Below, piece by piece: positions 42,606 to 50,743 of a DNA stretch of 64,000 nucleotides (positions are counted from its first letter, which is position 1; each line of letters opens with the position of its first letter). Position numbers and translations under genes: made by a program. The notes below the pieces were generated by a model, which saw only the letters and a program-made list of their open reading frames with translations, had not been told where the DNA came from and searched no databases. The DNA is from Nocardia vermiculata NBRC 100427 (lineage in GTDB: Bacteria; Actinomycetota; Actinomycetes; Mycobacteriales; Mycobacteriaceae): assembly GCF_001613265.1 (NCBI RefSeq), contig NZ_BDCA01000016.1:1-64000 (forward strand). The letters are read 5' to 3'.

Positions 42606-43481
42606 TCAGTTGTCGGCGCGGAGGATGCGGCTCGCACGTAGGGCGTGCGGATTTTGCTGCTGGAATTCTGCCGGTCCGTCCAGGTAATGGTCGATCAGTT
42701 GCGCGGCCGAGTAGTCGTCGATCACCCTCAGTCCGAGGGTGCGAAGCTGCGCGGATATGTCGGTGGGGGTGAAATAGCTGAACCAGGGCTCGCCGGCCGC
42801 GGCAACGCGCGCTTCACGCTCCTGTAGCTGTAGCCGGTCCTCGTCGGTGTCCGCCGGTTGTAGATAGTCGAAGATGACCTCGCTCGGCTGGGCCTGATCG
42901 GCGATGTAGTGCAACGTCTTTCGCGCAGCATCCGGAGTCAGGTAGAACACGACTCCGAGCCATACGAACACCGCGGGTTCGGAACGGCTGAGTCCGGCGG
43001 ATTCCAGTTGTGTTGCCAGTACGTCGGTTTCGAAATCAACGGGAACAAACGTCAGTGATCGCGGGGCTTCGATTCCGGCCTCGGCGAGGCGATTGCGTTT
43101 CCACGCCTGGGTGGCAGGATGATCCACTTCGAAGACCCGCAGCTCCGGGTGTGGATTGCGGAAGGCGAAGGTATCCAACCCTGCCCCCAGGATTACGACC
43201 TGCCGTACGCCTGAGGCTGCTATCCGGTCTTCGGCGAATCGCGCGCGAGCGGCGAAGAACAACCGGCGCGGCCGATACGTGGTGCCACTACCCGGTCGAT
43301 CCTCGGTCGGCTCGGTGCCGCCGGCCAGTTCCTCGGCGGTGACACCGATCAGCGATGAGACCACCGGGTCGGTGAGGATGCGCGGTTGGTCGGCGATCTG
43401 GTGATACGCGCGGGCATAGGCCGTCGCCAGCGCCGTCCGACTCGGTCCGCCGCGATCCATGCCCTGTTCCTCGTTCGCCAT
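42606..43481 (-). CDS. SAM-dependent methyltransferase, leucine carboxyl methyltransferase-like (TIGR00027 type)
   Basis: This 291-residue enzyme shows the actinobacterial group typified by many M. tuberculosis 'putative S-adenosyl-methionine-dependent methyltransferases'. Visible are SRTALATAYARAYHQ, RARFAEDRI, motif I QVVILGAGLDTFAFRNPHPE, VFEVDHPATQAWK and VFVWLGVVFYLTP. Known relatives O-methylate small hydroxylated or carboxylated natural products, and some are toxin-resistance enzymes. The promoter carries the GTTAGTAAC operator word. Confidence 0.9.
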   Translation of the reverse strand: MANEEQGMDRGGPSRTALATAYARAYHQIADQPRILTDPVVSSLIGVTAEELAGGTEPTEDRPGSGTTYRPRRLFFAARARFAEDRIAASGVRQVVILGAGLDTFAFRNPHPELRVFEVDHPATQAWKRNRLAEAGIEAPRSLTFVPVDFETDVLATQLESAGLSRSEPAVFVWLGVVFYLTPDAARKTLHYIADQAQPSEVIFDYLQPADTDEDRLQLQEREARVAAAGEPWFSYFTPTDISAQLRTLGLRVIDDYSAAQLIDHYLDGPAEFQQQNPHALRASRILRADN

Positions 43482-43504
43482 GCCCGCGAGCCTACAGGTT
43501 AGTT

Positions 43505-43520
43505 GTTAGTAACCAGTAAC
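43505..43520. promoter_or_regulatory. shared operator GTTAGTAAC, copy upstream of methyltransferase
   Basis: GTTAGTAACCAGTAAC lies 24 bases before the methyltransferase start and repeats the 9-bp palindrome seen at 41975. A further GTTAGTT immediately precedes it on the plus strand, suggesting two adjacent half-sites. Confidence 0.6.
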
Positions 43521-43703
43521 TAGTGGCTCACGCTTCGGCGCCACCGGTCGGTAATGGGTAGTGTCGACGCGCGAGGTTCGCGCAAGTAGGTGCCTGGAGG
43601 TTGATGAATATGACTGTGCACAGCTGTGTTCAGAATGTCTTCCTCCGGCCTGTTGCAAGGTAAATGCAGGGCCGGGTCACCTTCGAATGACAAGGACCCG
43701 AAC

Positions 43704-44225
43704 GTGTCTCGTATTCTCGCCAATGATCCCACCTGTCTGATCACCGACCGTCTCGCGCTGCGCTCCTGGACCAGGGCGGAAGCCGCAGCTGTGCTCGATG
43801 ATCACCGGCAGTCCGACTGGGCGGAGGATTTTCCCTCCGAGAACGACAAGGTGATTCCCGCGCTGTTCGCCGACCATCCCGCTTGGCTGGGGGTCTATGG
43901 GCAGCGGTTGATCATGGAACGCGCCACCGGGCTGGTGGTCGGCAGCATCGGGCTGTTCTGGCCGCCCGAGGACGGGCAGGTCGAAATCGGTTACGGCGTG
44001 GTGACTTCGCGAAGGGGGTTGGGGTATGCGGCGGAAGCGACGCGAGCCCTGACCGAATTCGCCTTGGCTGCACCGGAAGTACGCGCCGTACTCGCCAATG
44101 TGGAGTTGGCGAATACCGCCTCGGTGCGGGTGTTGGAGAAGGCCGGATTCGACAAGGTGAGGGAGGAGCGCGGCGCCGAGGGTGAGCGTCTGGCTTGCTA
44201 TCGCTTTGCGCCCGGCCTGCTGTAG
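43704..44225 (+). CDS. GNAT (RimJ/RimL-like) N-acetyltransferase
   Basis: This 173-residue acetyltransferase has the RimL-group pattern: LITDRLALRSWTRAEAAAVL, GLVVGSIGLFWPPEDGQVEI, the CoA loop GYGVVTSRRGLGYAAEATRA and ELANTASVRVLEKAGF. GTG 43704 is chosen because AAGGA lies nine bases upstream and the family opening begins there. A hairpin terminator follows directly. The substrate is unknown. Confidence 0.87.
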   Translation: MSRILANDPTCLITDRLALRSWTRAEAAAVLDDHRQSDWAEDFPSENDKVIPALFADHPAWLGVYGQRLIMERATGLVVGSIGLFWPPEDGQVEIGYGVVTSRRGLGYAAEATRALTEFALAAPEVRAVLANVELANTASVRVLEKAGFDKVREERGAEGERLACYRFAPGLL

Positions 44226-44230
44226 TTGAT

Positions 44231-44269
44231 GACGATGCCGGTCCCTACCAGTGCGGGGCCGGCATCGTC
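44231..44269 (+). terminator. hairpin after the GNAT gene
   Basis: GACGATGCCGG (44231-44241) and CCGGCATCGTC (44259-44269) form a perfect 11-bp stem with a 17-base loop, starting five bases after the stop codon. No U-tract follows. Confidence 0.7.
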
Positions 44270-44311
44270 CACCATGTGATGCCCCTTCGGGCCTGTCACC
44301 GCGGGATTCGC

Positions 44312-44355
44312 GTCAATTTATGTTGACATTACTCGATGTGTCAACGTAAATTGAC
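44312..44355. promoter_or_regulatory. two operator-like palindromes GTCAA-N6-TTGAC
   Basis: GTCAATTTATGTTGAC (44312-44327) and GTCAACGTAAATTGAC (44340-44355) are each palindromic at the ends, and the second equals the reverse complement of the first at 15 of 16 positions. They are 28 bp apart, in an AT-rich island directly before the TIM-barrel gene. No regulator is encoded next to them, so the cognate repressor must lie elsewhere. Confidence 0.7.
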
Positions 44356-44388
44356 ATCGAAGGGGTGGCGCGGAGAGGAGAAGGGTTC

Positions 44389-45417
44389 GTGCGGCGACGA
44401 GGTGTCAACTACGACGTCGGTATCGAGTTCGGGCAGCGCTACCATTCACGCCCGGTGTTCGACCCGGAGGTGACGCGGCGAGAACTGGCAATCATCGGAA
44501 AAGATCTGCACTGCAACGCGGTCCGGATCACAGGGACGGATCCGGACCGGTTGTCGGTGGCGGCCGAGCAGGCACTCGATCTCGGGCTGGAGGTCTGGCT
44601 GTCGCCCCAGCTGCACGACAGATCTCCCCGGGAGACACTGGACTACATCCTGCGGTGCGCCGAGGTTGCCGAGCGTGCCCGGCAGCGCCGCTCCGCGGTG
44701 GTATTCGTGCTGGGGTGTGAGCTGACGTTGTTCATGAAAGGCATTCTGGACAACCACAACTCGATCGAGCGGTTCAGCAGGCCGACCAGATTGTTGGCCA
44801 CCGTGCTGAAGCTGAAGGTGCTCGGGTCACACAACAATCGATTGAACGCGTTCCTGGCCGAGGCTGCCACTGCGGTCCGTAAGGTTTTCGACGGGCCGAT
44901 CAGCTATGCGTCGCTGCCGATCGAGGCCGTCGACTGGACCCTGTTCGACATCATCGGCGTCGACCACTACCGCGCGAAGCGAAACCGCACCACCTACGGC
45001 CGATCACTGCAGAACCTGTTCGACCACGGCAAACCGGTCGTAGTCACCGAGGTCGGTGTGTGCGCGTACCAGGGCGCCGAAGATAAGGGGCCGCGCGGAT
45101 TCATGATCGCGGACTTCGCCGTGGACCCACCCCGGTTGAACGGCGACTACGTCCGCGACGAGGCGATGCAGGCCAGGGAGCTGACCGAGATGCTCGGTGA
45201 ACTCGAGACAGCGGGCGTCGACGGCGCCTTCGTATTCACCTTCGTCACGCCCGCACTTCCACACCGCAAACAATCACGAATGGACCTCGACCTGGCCGGC
45301 TACGGCCTGGTGAAAAGCTACGACGACCACAACGGTGAGACCTGTCCCGATCTGCCGTGGCAACCGAAACAGTCTTTCCATGCGGTAGCCGACTACTACG
45401 CCCGGAGCGCGCGGTAG
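44389..45417 (+). CDS. TIM-barrel glycoside-hydrolase-like protein (often labelled abortive infection protein)
   Basis: This 342-residue protein reads like a (beta/alpha)8 glycosidase-like barrel: RRRGVNYDVGIEFGQRYHSR, AVRITGTDPDRLSVAAEQAL, LGLEVWLSPQLHDRSPRETL, VVFVLGCELTLFMKGIL with a candidate acid Glu, FDIIGVDHYRAKRNR, and KPVVVTEVGVCAYQGAEDKG with a candidate nucleophile Glu. Actinobacterial homologues are commonly named abortive infection protein, but I know of no experimental support. GTG 44389 was chosen because GGAGAGGAG ends eight bases upstream. Two strong operator palindromes precede it. Confidence 0.78.
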   Translation: MRRRGVNYDVGIEFGQRYHSRPVFDPEVTRRELAIIGKDLHCNAVRITGTDPDRLSVAAEQALDLGLEVWLSPQLHDRSPRETLDYILRCAEVAERARQRRSAVVFVLGCELTLFMKGILDNHNSIERFSRPTRLLATVLKLKVLGSHNNRLNAFLAEAATAVRKVFDGPISYASLPIEAVDWTLFDIIGVDHYRAKRNRTTYGRSLQNLFDHGKPVVVTEVGVCAYQGAEDKGPRGFMIADFAVDPPRLNGDYVRDEAMQARELTEMLGELETAGVDGAFVFTFVTPALPHRKQSRMDLDLAGYGLVKSYDDHNGETCPDLPWQPKQSFHAVADYYARSAR

Positions 45418-45532
45418 TGAGTCCGATGTCGACGGCAGCATGCGCCGGCCGACTCGCGACAAGGCATGACGTGCGGTCGCATGGGGTGACGGGGGAGCGG
45501 CCCTGCTGATGCAGTGGCACTCTCCGGCACTA

Positions 45533-46624
45533 TCAGCTGTCGGCATCCGGTGGTGCGGCAGGTAGCTGCACGGTCACCCGGAGTCCGCCGGACGGGCGGG
45601 GAGTGAGGGTGAGGGTTCCGTCGTGGGCTGCGGTGATGCTTGCGACGATGGCCAGGCCCAGCCCGGCGCCCGCGTGGTCGGCGTGCACGCGTTCGGTGCC
45701 GCGGCGAAATGGCTCGGCGAGCGTGGCGACGGCCTGTGGTGCGAGTTCCTCGCCGGTGTTCTCGACAGTGAGTACCACTGTGCCGGGGTGCGCGCTGGTC
45801 GTGACCCATACGGTGCCGTGACCGGGCAGGTTGTGCACGATCGCGTTGTGGATGAGGTTGGTGGCCAACTGCAGCAGGAGGGCGGGCGACCCGGTGGTCG
45901 GGGCGATGTCGCCGGCGGTTTCGATGGCGATACCGCGTTTTTCCGCGAGCGGGAGAAGTGTTTCGGCGGCTTCTTCGGCCATGAGGGACAGGTCGACCGG
46001 TGCTCGGGGGAAGAGTCGCTGTTCGGCGCGACTCAGCAGGAGTAGTGCCTCGGTGAGGTCGATCGCTCGGGTGTTGACGGTGCGAAGCCGTTCGACGAGT
46101 TCACCGGCGCGGTGGTCGGGATCGTTGTGCGCGACCTCTAGGAGTGCCTGGGTGATCGCCAGCGGGGTGCGCAGCTCGTGGGAGGCGTTGGCCGCGAACC
46201 GCCGCTGTTCGGCCACATGTGCTTCCAGCTGGGCGAGCATCGTGTCGAAACTGTCGGCGAGTTCACGGAACTCGTCGCTGCGCCCCGGCAGTCGGATTCG
46301 CTGGGAAAGCGACCCGTTCGCGGCGGTCCGGGTGGCCTCGGTGATTCGAGTCAGCGGAGCGAGCATGCGGCCCGCGAGAATCCACCCGCCGACCAGGCCG
46401 AACACCAACAGGAACCCGAGCACCAGGATTGCCGCCGGGACGAAGACGGCGGAGCCGAAACTGTGCGGGTCGAAGACGCGCCGGAAGTCGGACAGGCCGG
46501 GAACGAAGAGAACATTCGACCGTCCTCGCAGGAGGAACACCCACACGGCGCCCAGCAGCAGGACACCCGCGAGCATGAGGAACCCGACGTAGCTGAGGGT
46601 CAGTTTGAGGCGAACACTCACACC
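45533..46624 (-). CDS. sensor histidine kinase, OmpR/VanS type
   Basis: This 363-residue kinase has two membrane helices (about residues 5-27 and 60-85) around a short external loop. A HAMP domain follows (WILAGRMLAPLTRITEATR), then a HisKA box with the phosphoacceptor in RRFAANASHELRTPLAITQ, and an ATPase domain with N box NLIHNAIVHN and G box GAGLGLAI. GTG 46624 was chosen over GTG 46639 because GACAGGG precedes it. It follows its response regulator on the same strand. The adjacent divergent D,D-carboxypeptidase suggests a cell-wall signal, as for VanS. Confidence 0.88.
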   Translation of the reverse strand, partial: GVSVRLKLTLSYVGFLMLAGVLLLGAVWVFLLRGRSNVLFVPGLSDFRRVFDPHSFGSAVFVPAAILVLGFLLVFGLVGGWILAGRMLAPLTRITEATRTAANGSLSQRIRLPGRSDEFRELADSFDTMLAQLEAHVAEQRRFAANASHELRTPLAITQALLEVAHNDPDHRAGELVERLRTVNTRAIDLTEALLLLSRAEQRLFPRAPVDLSLMAEEAAETLLPLAEKRGIAIETAGDIAPTTGSPALLLQLATNLIHNAIVHNLPGHGTVWVTTSAHPGTVVLTVENTGEELAPQAVATLAEPFRRGTERVHADHAGAGLGLAIVASITAAHDGTLTLTPRPSGGLRVTVQLPAAPPDADS

Positions 46625-46650
46625 CGGCGCCCTGTCCACGGCCGTTGCCC

Positions 46651-47316
46651 TCAGGTTCCGGTGTCGATGCGGTAGCCGACACCGGACACAGTGGCGATGA
46701 GCCACGGCTCGCCGAGCCGTTTACGCAGCGCCGAGACGGTGATGCGCACGGCGTTGGTGAACGGGTCGGCGTTCTCGTCCCACGCACGCTCCAACAGCTC
46801 TTCGGCGCTGATGACACCACCTTCGGCAGCGACGAGCACTTCGAGTACGGCGAACTGTTTGCGGGTGAGCGCCACATAACGACCGTCGCGGTAGACCTCG
46901 CGGCGGAACGGATCCACCCGCAGGCCGGCGATCTCGCGCACCGGGGGCCGGTTGTGGACTCGCCTGCGGTCGAGTGCGCGGAGCCTGAGCGCGAGTTCAC
47001 GGAGTGCGAACGGCTTGGTGAGATAGTCGTCGGCGCCGATCTCGAAGCCGGAAGCCTTGTCATCGAGCCGGTCGGCCGCGGTGAGCATCAGGATCGGCAT
47101 ACCGCTACCGGATGCGACGATGCGCTGGGCGATCTCGTCGCCCGAGGGGCCGGGGATGTCGCGGTCGAGGACCGCGATGTCGTAGGCGTTGATGCTCAGC
47201 AACTCCAGGGCCGTGTCACCGTCGCCGGCGATATCGGCCGCGATCGCTTCCAGGCGCAGCCCATCGCGAATGGCTTCTGCCAGGTAGGGCTCGTCCTCGA
47301 CGACCAGCACACGCAT
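46651..47316 (-). CDS. response regulator, OmpR/VanR type
   Basis: This 221-residue regulator has the acidic pocket VVEDEP (residues 5-10), phosphoacceptor Asp51 (IAVLDRDIPG), Thr in MLTAAD and Lys in YLTKPF. A winged-helix output domain follows (LTRKQFAVLEVLVAAEGGVI, then NAVRITVSALRKRLG and the final hairpin VSGVGYRID). ATG 47316 is the canonical MRVLVVED start. It lies 88 bases from the divergent carboxypeptidase gene, the likely target. Confidence 0.9.
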   Translation of the reverse strand: MRVLVVEDEPYLAEAIRDGLRLEAIAADIAGDGDTALELLSINAYDIAVLDRDIPGPSGDEIAQRIVASGSGMPILMLTAADRLDDKASGFEIGADDYLTKPFALRELALRLRALDRRRVHNRPPVREIAGLRVDPFRREVYRDGRYVALTRKQFAVLEVLVAAEGGVISAEELLERAWDENADPFTNAVRITVSALRKRLGEPWLIATVSGVGYRIDTGT

Positions 47317-47403
47317 GCTCTCGATGGTACGAGGCACCACATTTCGTCAGCGTATCGAAAATCGGATACAGGCCGGCAACACCGTGGCGCCTTGACTGGC
47401 CCT

Positions 47404-48000
47404 ATGAGTCGAAGAACCGGATTAGCAACAGTGCCTCGCAGGCTGGCCGCGACCGGTCTGCTCGTCGCCACTACCGCGGTCACGCTGGTATATCAGTCGG
47501 CGCCGTCGTCGGTGCGCCTGGTCGGTGATGTGCTGCGCGGCGGCCGGGCGGCCCTGCACGAGGGTGAGCTCCCGAGCGGCGTCACAGTGTTCTCGAACGA
47601 GTACCCCGGCGTAGCCAACCTGGCACCCGATCTGATCGGGGCCCTGCGCGCCGCGGCGGCCGATGCGGGTGCCGAGGGCATCGAGTTCCGCGTCAACAGT
47701 GGCTGGCGCAGTCGGGAGTATCAGAATCGACTGCTTCGCGCGGCGGTCGCCAAGCACGGCTCGACGCAGGCAGCCGCCCGATTCGTCGCGACCGCTGACA
47801 CGTCCGCGCACGTGACCGGTAATGCGGTCGACCTCGGTTCCGATGCCGCGGCGTGGCTGTCCGCACACGGCGCCGCATACGGACTGTGCCAGATCTATCG
47901 CAACGAGCCTTGGCACTACGAACTGCGCCCCGAGGCGATCGAGCGTGGTTGTCCTGCCATGTATCCCGACCCGGCACACGACCCCAGGATGTGGCAGTGA
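47404..48000 (+). CDS. VanY-type D-alanyl-D-alanine carboxypeptidase (M15B)
   Basis: This 198-residue zinc peptidase has an N-terminal signal anchor (residues 10-30) and the M15 motifs: FRVNSGWRSREYQNRLLRAA, the zinc ligands His136 and Asp143 in SAHVTGNAVDLG, and His171 in EPWHYEL. It should trim the terminal D-Ala of peptidoglycan precursors outside the membrane, the activity that lowers glycopeptide binding in VanY. It is divergent from the VanRS-like pair, and its stop overlaps the next start (GTGA). Confidence 0.9.
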   Translation: MSRRTGLATVPRRLAATGLLVATTAVTLVYQSAPSSVRLVGDVLRGGRAALHEGELPSGVTVFSNEYPGVANLAPDLIGALRAAAADAGAEGIEFRVNSGWRSREYQNRLLRAAVAKHGSTQAAARFVATADTSAHVTGNAVDLGSDAAAWLSAHGAAYGLCQIYRNEPWHYELRPEAIERGCPAMYPDPAHDPRMWQ

Positions 48001-49376
48001 CGACGACGGCGGCGGAGACCATCCAGACCATCCCCATCGAAAGAATCGAGCCGGTTCGGTATCCGCGATGGAACCCATTCACCCGCATCGCGTTCCGGTT
48101 CTGTTTCCTGTATTTCGGCTTGTTCTGTGCACTGACTCCGCCGATCGTGTTCGACCTGACCGGCCCGATCGGCCGCCGACTGGGCCACGACGTCCAGTTC
48201 TGGCACATCCGGAAACTGCAGCCCGTGCTGAACTGGGTGGGCCGGGAGGTCTTCGGTACCGAGGTACAGCTGTATCCGACCGGAGTCGGCGACCAGGCGA
48301 TCTTCTGGGTGCTGCTGTTCTGCATCTTGGTCGTGGCGGTGGCCGGGACCGCAGTGTGGTCGGTACTGGACCGGCGCCGTACGCACTATCGCACCCTGGC
48401 GGGCTGGTATCTCGTCGCCATCCGGATACTGCTGGCCGGCCAGCTGTTGAGTTTCGGCTTCGTGAAAGCGATTCCGACGCAGATGCCCGAGCCATCGCTG
48501 ACCACGCTGCTCACCCGGTACGGCGATCTCACTCCGATGGCCGTGCTGTGGTCGCAGGTAGGGGTGTCCAGGCCGTACGAAATATTGCTCGGCGCAGCGG
48601 AAATCACCGCGGCGATCCTGCTGCTGATACCGCGTACCGCCCTCCTCGGCGCGATGCTGGCGCTGATCGACACCTTGCAGGTCGTCGTCCTGAACATGAC
48701 CTTCGATGTGCCGGAGAAGATCTCGTCCACGCATCTGCTGTTCATGTCGATGCTGTTGTTGGCGCCCGAGACACAGCGGCTGCTGAGAATGCTGCTGTTC
48801 GACCGCACCACCGCGCCGTCCACCGCGCCGTATCCTTTCCGCACCACAGCATCTCGCCGGATCGCCGCGCTGCTGCAGGTCGCGCTCGCCGTCTGGATGA
48901 CGGTGGCACTCGTGCACAGCGGTTGGCACGCCTGGCGTTCCGGCGGGCCCGACCGGCCCAAGCCGCCGCTGTACGGCATCTGGTCGGTGTCGCAATACCT
49001 CCGCGACGGACTACCGGTGCCACCGCTGGCCACAGACGAAACTCGCTGGAAAACAGTAGTGTTCGACTACCCGCGGACCCTCACCTATCAGCGGATGGAC
49101 GGGACCCTGGCGAGCGCTCCCGTCGATGTGGACACCACGTCTCATCGGATCCGGCTGCTCGAGGGCGCGCCGCGGTCCCGGCCGATGGCGCCATCCGATC
49201 ACACCCGGAACCCTTCGGGTTCACTCGTCTTCCAGCAACCCGCACCGGACGAAGCCGTACTCACCGGAGAGCTGGACGGCCACCAGGTCACGCTCACGCT
49301 CGACCGGATCGACCCGGACAGCTTCCCGCAACGAAGTGCCGGGTTCCGCTGGGTGCAGAACCGTCCGAACTTCTGA
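47997..49376 (+). CDS. DoxX-like integral membrane protein
   Basis: This 459-residue protein starts on a GTG overlapping the carboxypeptidase stop. It has about six membrane helices (from FRFCFLYFGLFCAL to residue 310) with a DoxX-like middle (YLVAIRILLAGQLLSFGFVK, then RPYEILLGAAEITAAILLLI, PRTALLGAMLALIDTLQVVV). A soluble beta-rich C-terminal domain of about 130 residues follows (YPRTLTYQRMDGT, ending RWVQNRPNF). Proteins of this shape are annotated DoxX or membrane oxidoreductase-associated. Coupling to VanY suggests an envelope role. The function is unknown. Confidence 0.75.
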   Translation: MTTTAAETIQTIPIERIEPVRYPRWNPFTRIAFRFCFLYFGLFCALTPPIVFDLTGPIGRRLGHDVQFWHIRKLQPVLNWVGREVFGTEVQLYPTGVGDQAIFWVLLFCILVVAVAGTAVWSVLDRRRTHYRTLAGWYLVAIRILLAGQLLSFGFVKAIPTQMPEPSLTTLLTRYGDLTPMAVLWSQVGVSRPYEILLGAAEITAAILLLIPRTALLGAMLALIDTLQVVVLNMTFDVPEKISSTHLLFMSMLLLAPETQRLLRMLLFDRTTAPSTAPYPFRTTASRRIAALLQVALAVWMTVALVHSGWHAWRSGGPDRPKPPLYGIWSVSQYLRDGLPVPPLATDETRWKTVVFDYPRTLTYQRMDGTLASAPVDVDTTSHRIRLLEGAPRSRPMAPSDHTRNPSGSLVFQQPAPDEAVLTGELDGHQVTLTLDRIDPDSFPQRSAGFRWVQNRPNF

Positions 49377-49553
49377 CCGGGCCCGCACCTGCGCGTGCAG
49401 CGTTCGGTGATCCATAGGTGTCGGTGGACGGCCGGTTCCTGGCGAGCGGGACGTTCCCCATTACGCGAGTGTTCGCAGAATAGCCTGACATCGAAACGCT
49501 GTGACGACTTCCGGTGACCGTGAGTTACCGTACCTGAGCGCAAGGATGGACCC

Positions 49554-50312
49554 ATGGAATATGCAGGAAAATCAGTGCTGATCACCGGTGCTGCTTCGGG
49601 AATCGGATACGCCACGGCGGAATTGTTCGCCCGGGCAGGTGCCGATATCGTCGCCGCTGATATCAATGAAGACGCACTGCTGACGGCTACGCGCACGTTG
49701 GGATCCGAAGCGCGGGGGCAAGTCTTCGGCGTGCCGTGCGATACCGCGGACCCGGATTCCTGCGCGCAGCTCGTCGCACGCGCGGTGGATCATCTCGGCA
49801 AGCTGGATATCGTCTGCAATATCGCCGGTGTCCTCGGCAACGGGGCCACCGAGGATCTCCCCGATCAGACGTGGCAGAAAGTACTGGCAGTAAACCTCGA
49901 CGGCCCGTTCTACATCAGCAAACGCGTGATCCCCCACCTTCTCGAAACCCGGGGCAGCATCGTGAATGTGGCCTCCGCGGCCGGCCTGGTCGGGGTCCCT
50001 TACGGCGCTGCCTACAGCGCGTCCAAAGCAGGTGTCATCGGCTTGACCAAGGCCCTCGCGGCCGAGTACGCGCGCCGTGGTGTCCGCGTGAACGCGGTAT
50101 GTCCCGGGCATGTCCTGACCCCGATGACGGCCGGAGGAGGCGGGTTCGGCCCCGACGTCGATACCGACCTGCTCGGCCGCCTCTCCCCGCTGACAGGTAA
50201 GGGCTCCGAACCAGGGGAGATCGCGGCGGCGATCGCCTTCCTGTCCGCCGACACTGCCCGCAATACGACAGGGGCAGTTCTGACCATCGACGGTGGTCAG
50301 ACGGCAATCTGA
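49554..50312 (+). CDS. short-chain dehydrogenase/reductase
   Basis: This 252-residue classical SDR has TGAASGIG (residues 11-18), Asp after strand 2 (VAADINEDAL, NAD preference), CNIAGVLG in place of NNAG, catalytic Ser in VASAAG, YSASKAG, and PGHVLTPM. It stands alone with ordinary spacing on both sides. ATG 49554 gives the canonical MEYAGKSVLITG opening. The substrate is unknown. Confidence 0.9.
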   Translation: MEYAGKSVLITGAASGIGYATAELFARAGADIVAADINEDALLTATRTLGSEARGQVFGVPCDTADPDSCAQLVARAVDHLGKLDIVCNIAGVLGNGATEDLPDQTWQKVLAVNLDGPFYISKRVIPHLLETRGSIVNVASAAGLVGVPYGAAYSASKAGVIGLTKALAAEYARRGVRVNAVCPGHVLTPMTAGGGGFGPDVDTDLLGRLSPLTGKGSEPGEIAAAIAFLSADTARNTTGAVLTIDGGQTAI

Positions 50313-50743
50313 GCCCTTTCACGTGCCTGACCACCCAGAGCTGGTGTTCAATCGCCGGGTGACCGTGCCGCGTAGACGATTACCCGTTCCGGTGAGATGG
50401 CCGGCAGCAGCCTTGGCGGCATCCCCCACGGCATCGTCGAGTCGTCCGAAAACCCGAGCCAGTCCCGCGAACACAGCCCGAACCTACTGTCGGGCCGGTA
50501 GCGGAGCAGACCGAAGCATCGTGTTCCTATCATCCTGCGAGGACCGACTGGATCGGACGGTCTATGTCGAGTCGATGCCCACTGGATTCATTGTCGAGTG
50601 GCTCCATTTTCCGGTCTTCTCAAATTTGGGGACAGCTCACTCGGTGGGATGTGTATAGGCAGCTGTGCGTCGCAGAGGGAACCGGTAGCCGACGAGGAGG
50701 CCCCGGGTATCGCGGGGCCTCCTCGAGGTTCTTGTTCTCCGGT
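50313..50743. other. intergenic region between SDR and lipase
   Basis: About 430 bases lie between the convergent SDR and lipase genes. The last part holds a terminator hairpin. On the minus strand a GTG-initiated frame of 51 codons (50319-50474) reads VFAGLARVFGRLDDAVGDAA and onward with amphipathic character, but it has no ribosome site or recognised family. The stretch 50500-50690 is lower in GC and looks non-coding. I see nothing else I can name. Confidence 0.4.
50694..50724 (-). terminator. strong hairpin after the secreted lipase
   Basis: GAGGAGGCCCCG (50694-50705) and CGGGGCCTCCTC (50713-50724) form a perfect 12-bp stem with a 7-base loop, 20 bases past the lipase stop (minus strand). 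On the plus strand it is followed by a T-containing tract, so it may act in both directions. Confidence 0.8.

Noticed and set aside
50319..50474. Minus-strand 51-codon GTG frame considered as a gene.
   Set aside because: No ribosome site and no recognised family; it is described in the intergenic entry only.
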